Shown here in pieces: positions 36,691 through 37,481 of a DNA stretch of 37,481 nt. The stretch is from a virus. Position 1 is the first letter of the stretch, and every line of letters begins with the position of its first letter. A model generated the notes under the pieces. That model was not told the DNA's origin and did no database searches. It saw only the letters and a list, made by a program, of their open reading frames with translations. The position numbers and the translations under genes are program-made. The DNA is taken from positions 1 to 37,481 of IMG/VR virus record IMGVR_UViG_3300045776_000066. One strand, written 5' to 3'.

Positions 36691-36841
36691 TGGCGCGAAC
36701 CTTGGCAAGCGCGGCTTGCATCTTCTGAGCGCAGATGACTTGCTTTAATTGAGCGTTTAAGGTTTGAAGCTCGGCGTAGACCGCTTCAGTGTGTCGATTG
36801 ATGGCGCGCAGCTCGTTGACTACTTCGGCGAGTGTTTCCAT
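36596..36841 (-). CDS. Short coiled-coil protein
   Basis: This is an 81-residue protein with ATG at 36841. Residues 1-50 are a coiled coil (EVVNELRAINRHTEAVYAELQTLNAQLKQV), followed by a polar tail that overlaps the cupin-like gene by 95 bases. It overlaps the SET gene by 22 bases. The function is unknown. The tail may be incidental, but the helical part looks real. Confidence 0.5.
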   Translation of the reverse strand: METLAEVVNELRAINRHTEAVYAELQTLNAQLKQVICAQKMQAALAKVRANARYAYDPSVGQPAGDTHVERQGVSADLSIP

Positions 36842-37206
36842 TCTGTCGGTCCCTCCTGGTTGACTTCAAGCACCTGTCGGTAGTCGACAGTAATCTCTCG
36901 ATTGGCTTTCAATGACCTAAGCAAATATACACGCAAGTGACCGTTATGATTCAACATTTTGGCGTTCGGAATGTCCGAATGATTAAGGTATCGCCCGAGC
37001 GGCGTGCGCTTGCCTTGCAGCCGTGCCCACCCTATTGTTTCGTTGTCATCCATGTCCCGGATGGTGAAAACCCCCAACCCATCGATGCTTGAGGCTTTGA
37101 CCTTCCAAGGCCCATAAGAAGAGCGCTGATCCGCGGTGCTCTGCACCATGCGCCTAATGTCAGACTCCTCAAGCCGCGCCTCTTTGATCATCTGCTCGTA
37201 ACTCAT
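36820..37206 (-). CDS. SET-domain protein (putative protein-lysine methyltransferase)
   Basis: This is a 128-residue protein that is almost only a SET domain. GLGVFTIRDM (43-52) is the first SAM-binding strand, RYLNHSDIPNA (72-82) the NHS motif, and EITVDYR (104-110) the catalytic Tyr region. No Cys-rich pre- or post-SET regions are present, so it is a minimal form like viral SET proteins. It likely transfers methyl groups from SAM to lysine on a protein; the target (capsid, ejection or host protein) is unknown. The ATG overlaps the tail gene stop (ATGA), so it is expressed with virion genes. Confidence 0.8.
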   Translation of the reverse strand: MSYEQMIKEARLEESDIRRMVQSTADQRSSYGPWKVKASSIDGLGVFTIRDMDDNETIGWARLQGKRTPLGRYLNHSDIPNAKMLNHNGHLRVYLLRSLKANREITVDYRQVLEVNQEGPTEWKHSPK

Positions 37207-37481
37207 GCGGTGCGGCGGAACCAGTCGACGTTCATGTAGCCGTTACCCGCGAAAATCCCCACATGCGTTACGGCTTTGATGTAGGAGGAAATGTTGTCGG
37301 TGTAGAGGTTCCGCCACGTGTTCTGATAGCCGTCAATGCTCCAATCGAAGAAAAGGCTGGTTCCATCGCTCCTGATCCGCAAATACTGCGGGAAAGAATC
37401 GTACCCGTACGTAAATCCCGGAGTTGCCATGTTGTTGGAAGTCGCAGGCCAAGTGCCACCCCTGAAGTAAAGTGTATTTCC
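37203..37481 (-). CDS. Tail-associated beta-sandwich protein, 3' part
   Basis: This is the 3' end of the gene whose start is at 902 at the other edge of the window. Bases 37363-37481 repeat positions 1-119, so the unique 3' part is 37203-37362. It continues the same frame with LRIRSDGTSLFFDWSIDG and ends GIFAGNGYMNVDWFRRTA, the closing strands of the lectin/glucanase-like fold. The stop overlaps the SET gene start. Confidence 0.8.
   Translation of the reverse strand, partial: GNTLYFRGGTWPATSNNMATPGFTYGYDSFPQYLRIRSDGTSLFFDWSIDGYQNTWRNLYTDNISSYIKAVTHVGIFAGNGYMNVDWFRRTA
37363..37481. repeat. Terminal direct overlap, right copy
   Basis: This matches bases 1-119 with one substitution (T at 37473). 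It shows the sequence closes on itself at about 37,362 bp. Confidence 0.95.

Overview
The window reads as one complete (or nearly complete) genome of a short-tailed (podovirus-like) double-stranded DNA phage. The first 119 bases recur at the end (1-119 = 37363-37481, one mismatch), and an open frame runs unbroken through the junction, so the molecule closes to about 37,362 bp. A Gram-negative host is suggested by a nested Rz/Rz1 spanin pair, a heptosyltransferase-type (GT9) domain and P22-like tail hub and ejection genes. The genus cannot be fixed from the sequence. There are no tRNAs, rRNAs or CRISPR arrays, and no recognisable integrase, polymerase, helicase or primase.

Layout. A divergent switch lies at 22136-22272. 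To its right a small plus-strand early operon (22273-24862) encodes ten short proteins. The largest has a candidate ssDNA-binding-protein layout with a C-terminal tip ending in IPF. The operon ends at what looks like a truncated DNA methyltransferase start. To the left, a Cro/YdaS-like repressor gene opens a near-continuous minus-strand array that goes all the way round the circle. It begins with a conserved phage protein and three paralogous Gly/Tyr/Ser/Asp-repeat genes. Next come small zinc proteins, a DUF1064 nuclease, a ribbon-helix-helix protein and a GmhB-like HAD protein lacking key catalytic acids. The packaging and head genes follow: terminase small and large subunits, portal, scaffold-like protein, major capsid protein of the N4-gp56/BPP-1 type, and two paralogous decoration-like proteins. 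After these come adhesin-type proteins, a methyltransferase-GT9 fusion, two P22 gp4/gp10-like head completion and tail hub proteins, and a beta-sandwich tail protein crossing the junction.

Past the junction (37.4 to 24.9 kb) the same strand carries a SET-domain protein, a cupin-like protein, three P22-like ejection proteins, an ATP-grasp enzyme, a fibre-anchor-like protein, a beta-helix tailspike, and a lysis cassette. The lysis cassette holds a GH24 lysozyme, several one-helix membrane proteins and Rz/Rz1.

Most genes are translationally coupled through ATGA, GTGA, TGATG or TAATG overlaps. I used these overlaps, together with Shine-Dalgarno matches, to choose starts. The most unusual features are (i) the three tandem repeat genes whose coding strand is an almost pure GGGNNN array, (ii) four modification-type enzymes (SET, MTase-GT9, ATP-grasp, degenerate HAD) embedded among virion genes, and (iii) the SSB-like protein in a genome with no visible replication machinery.
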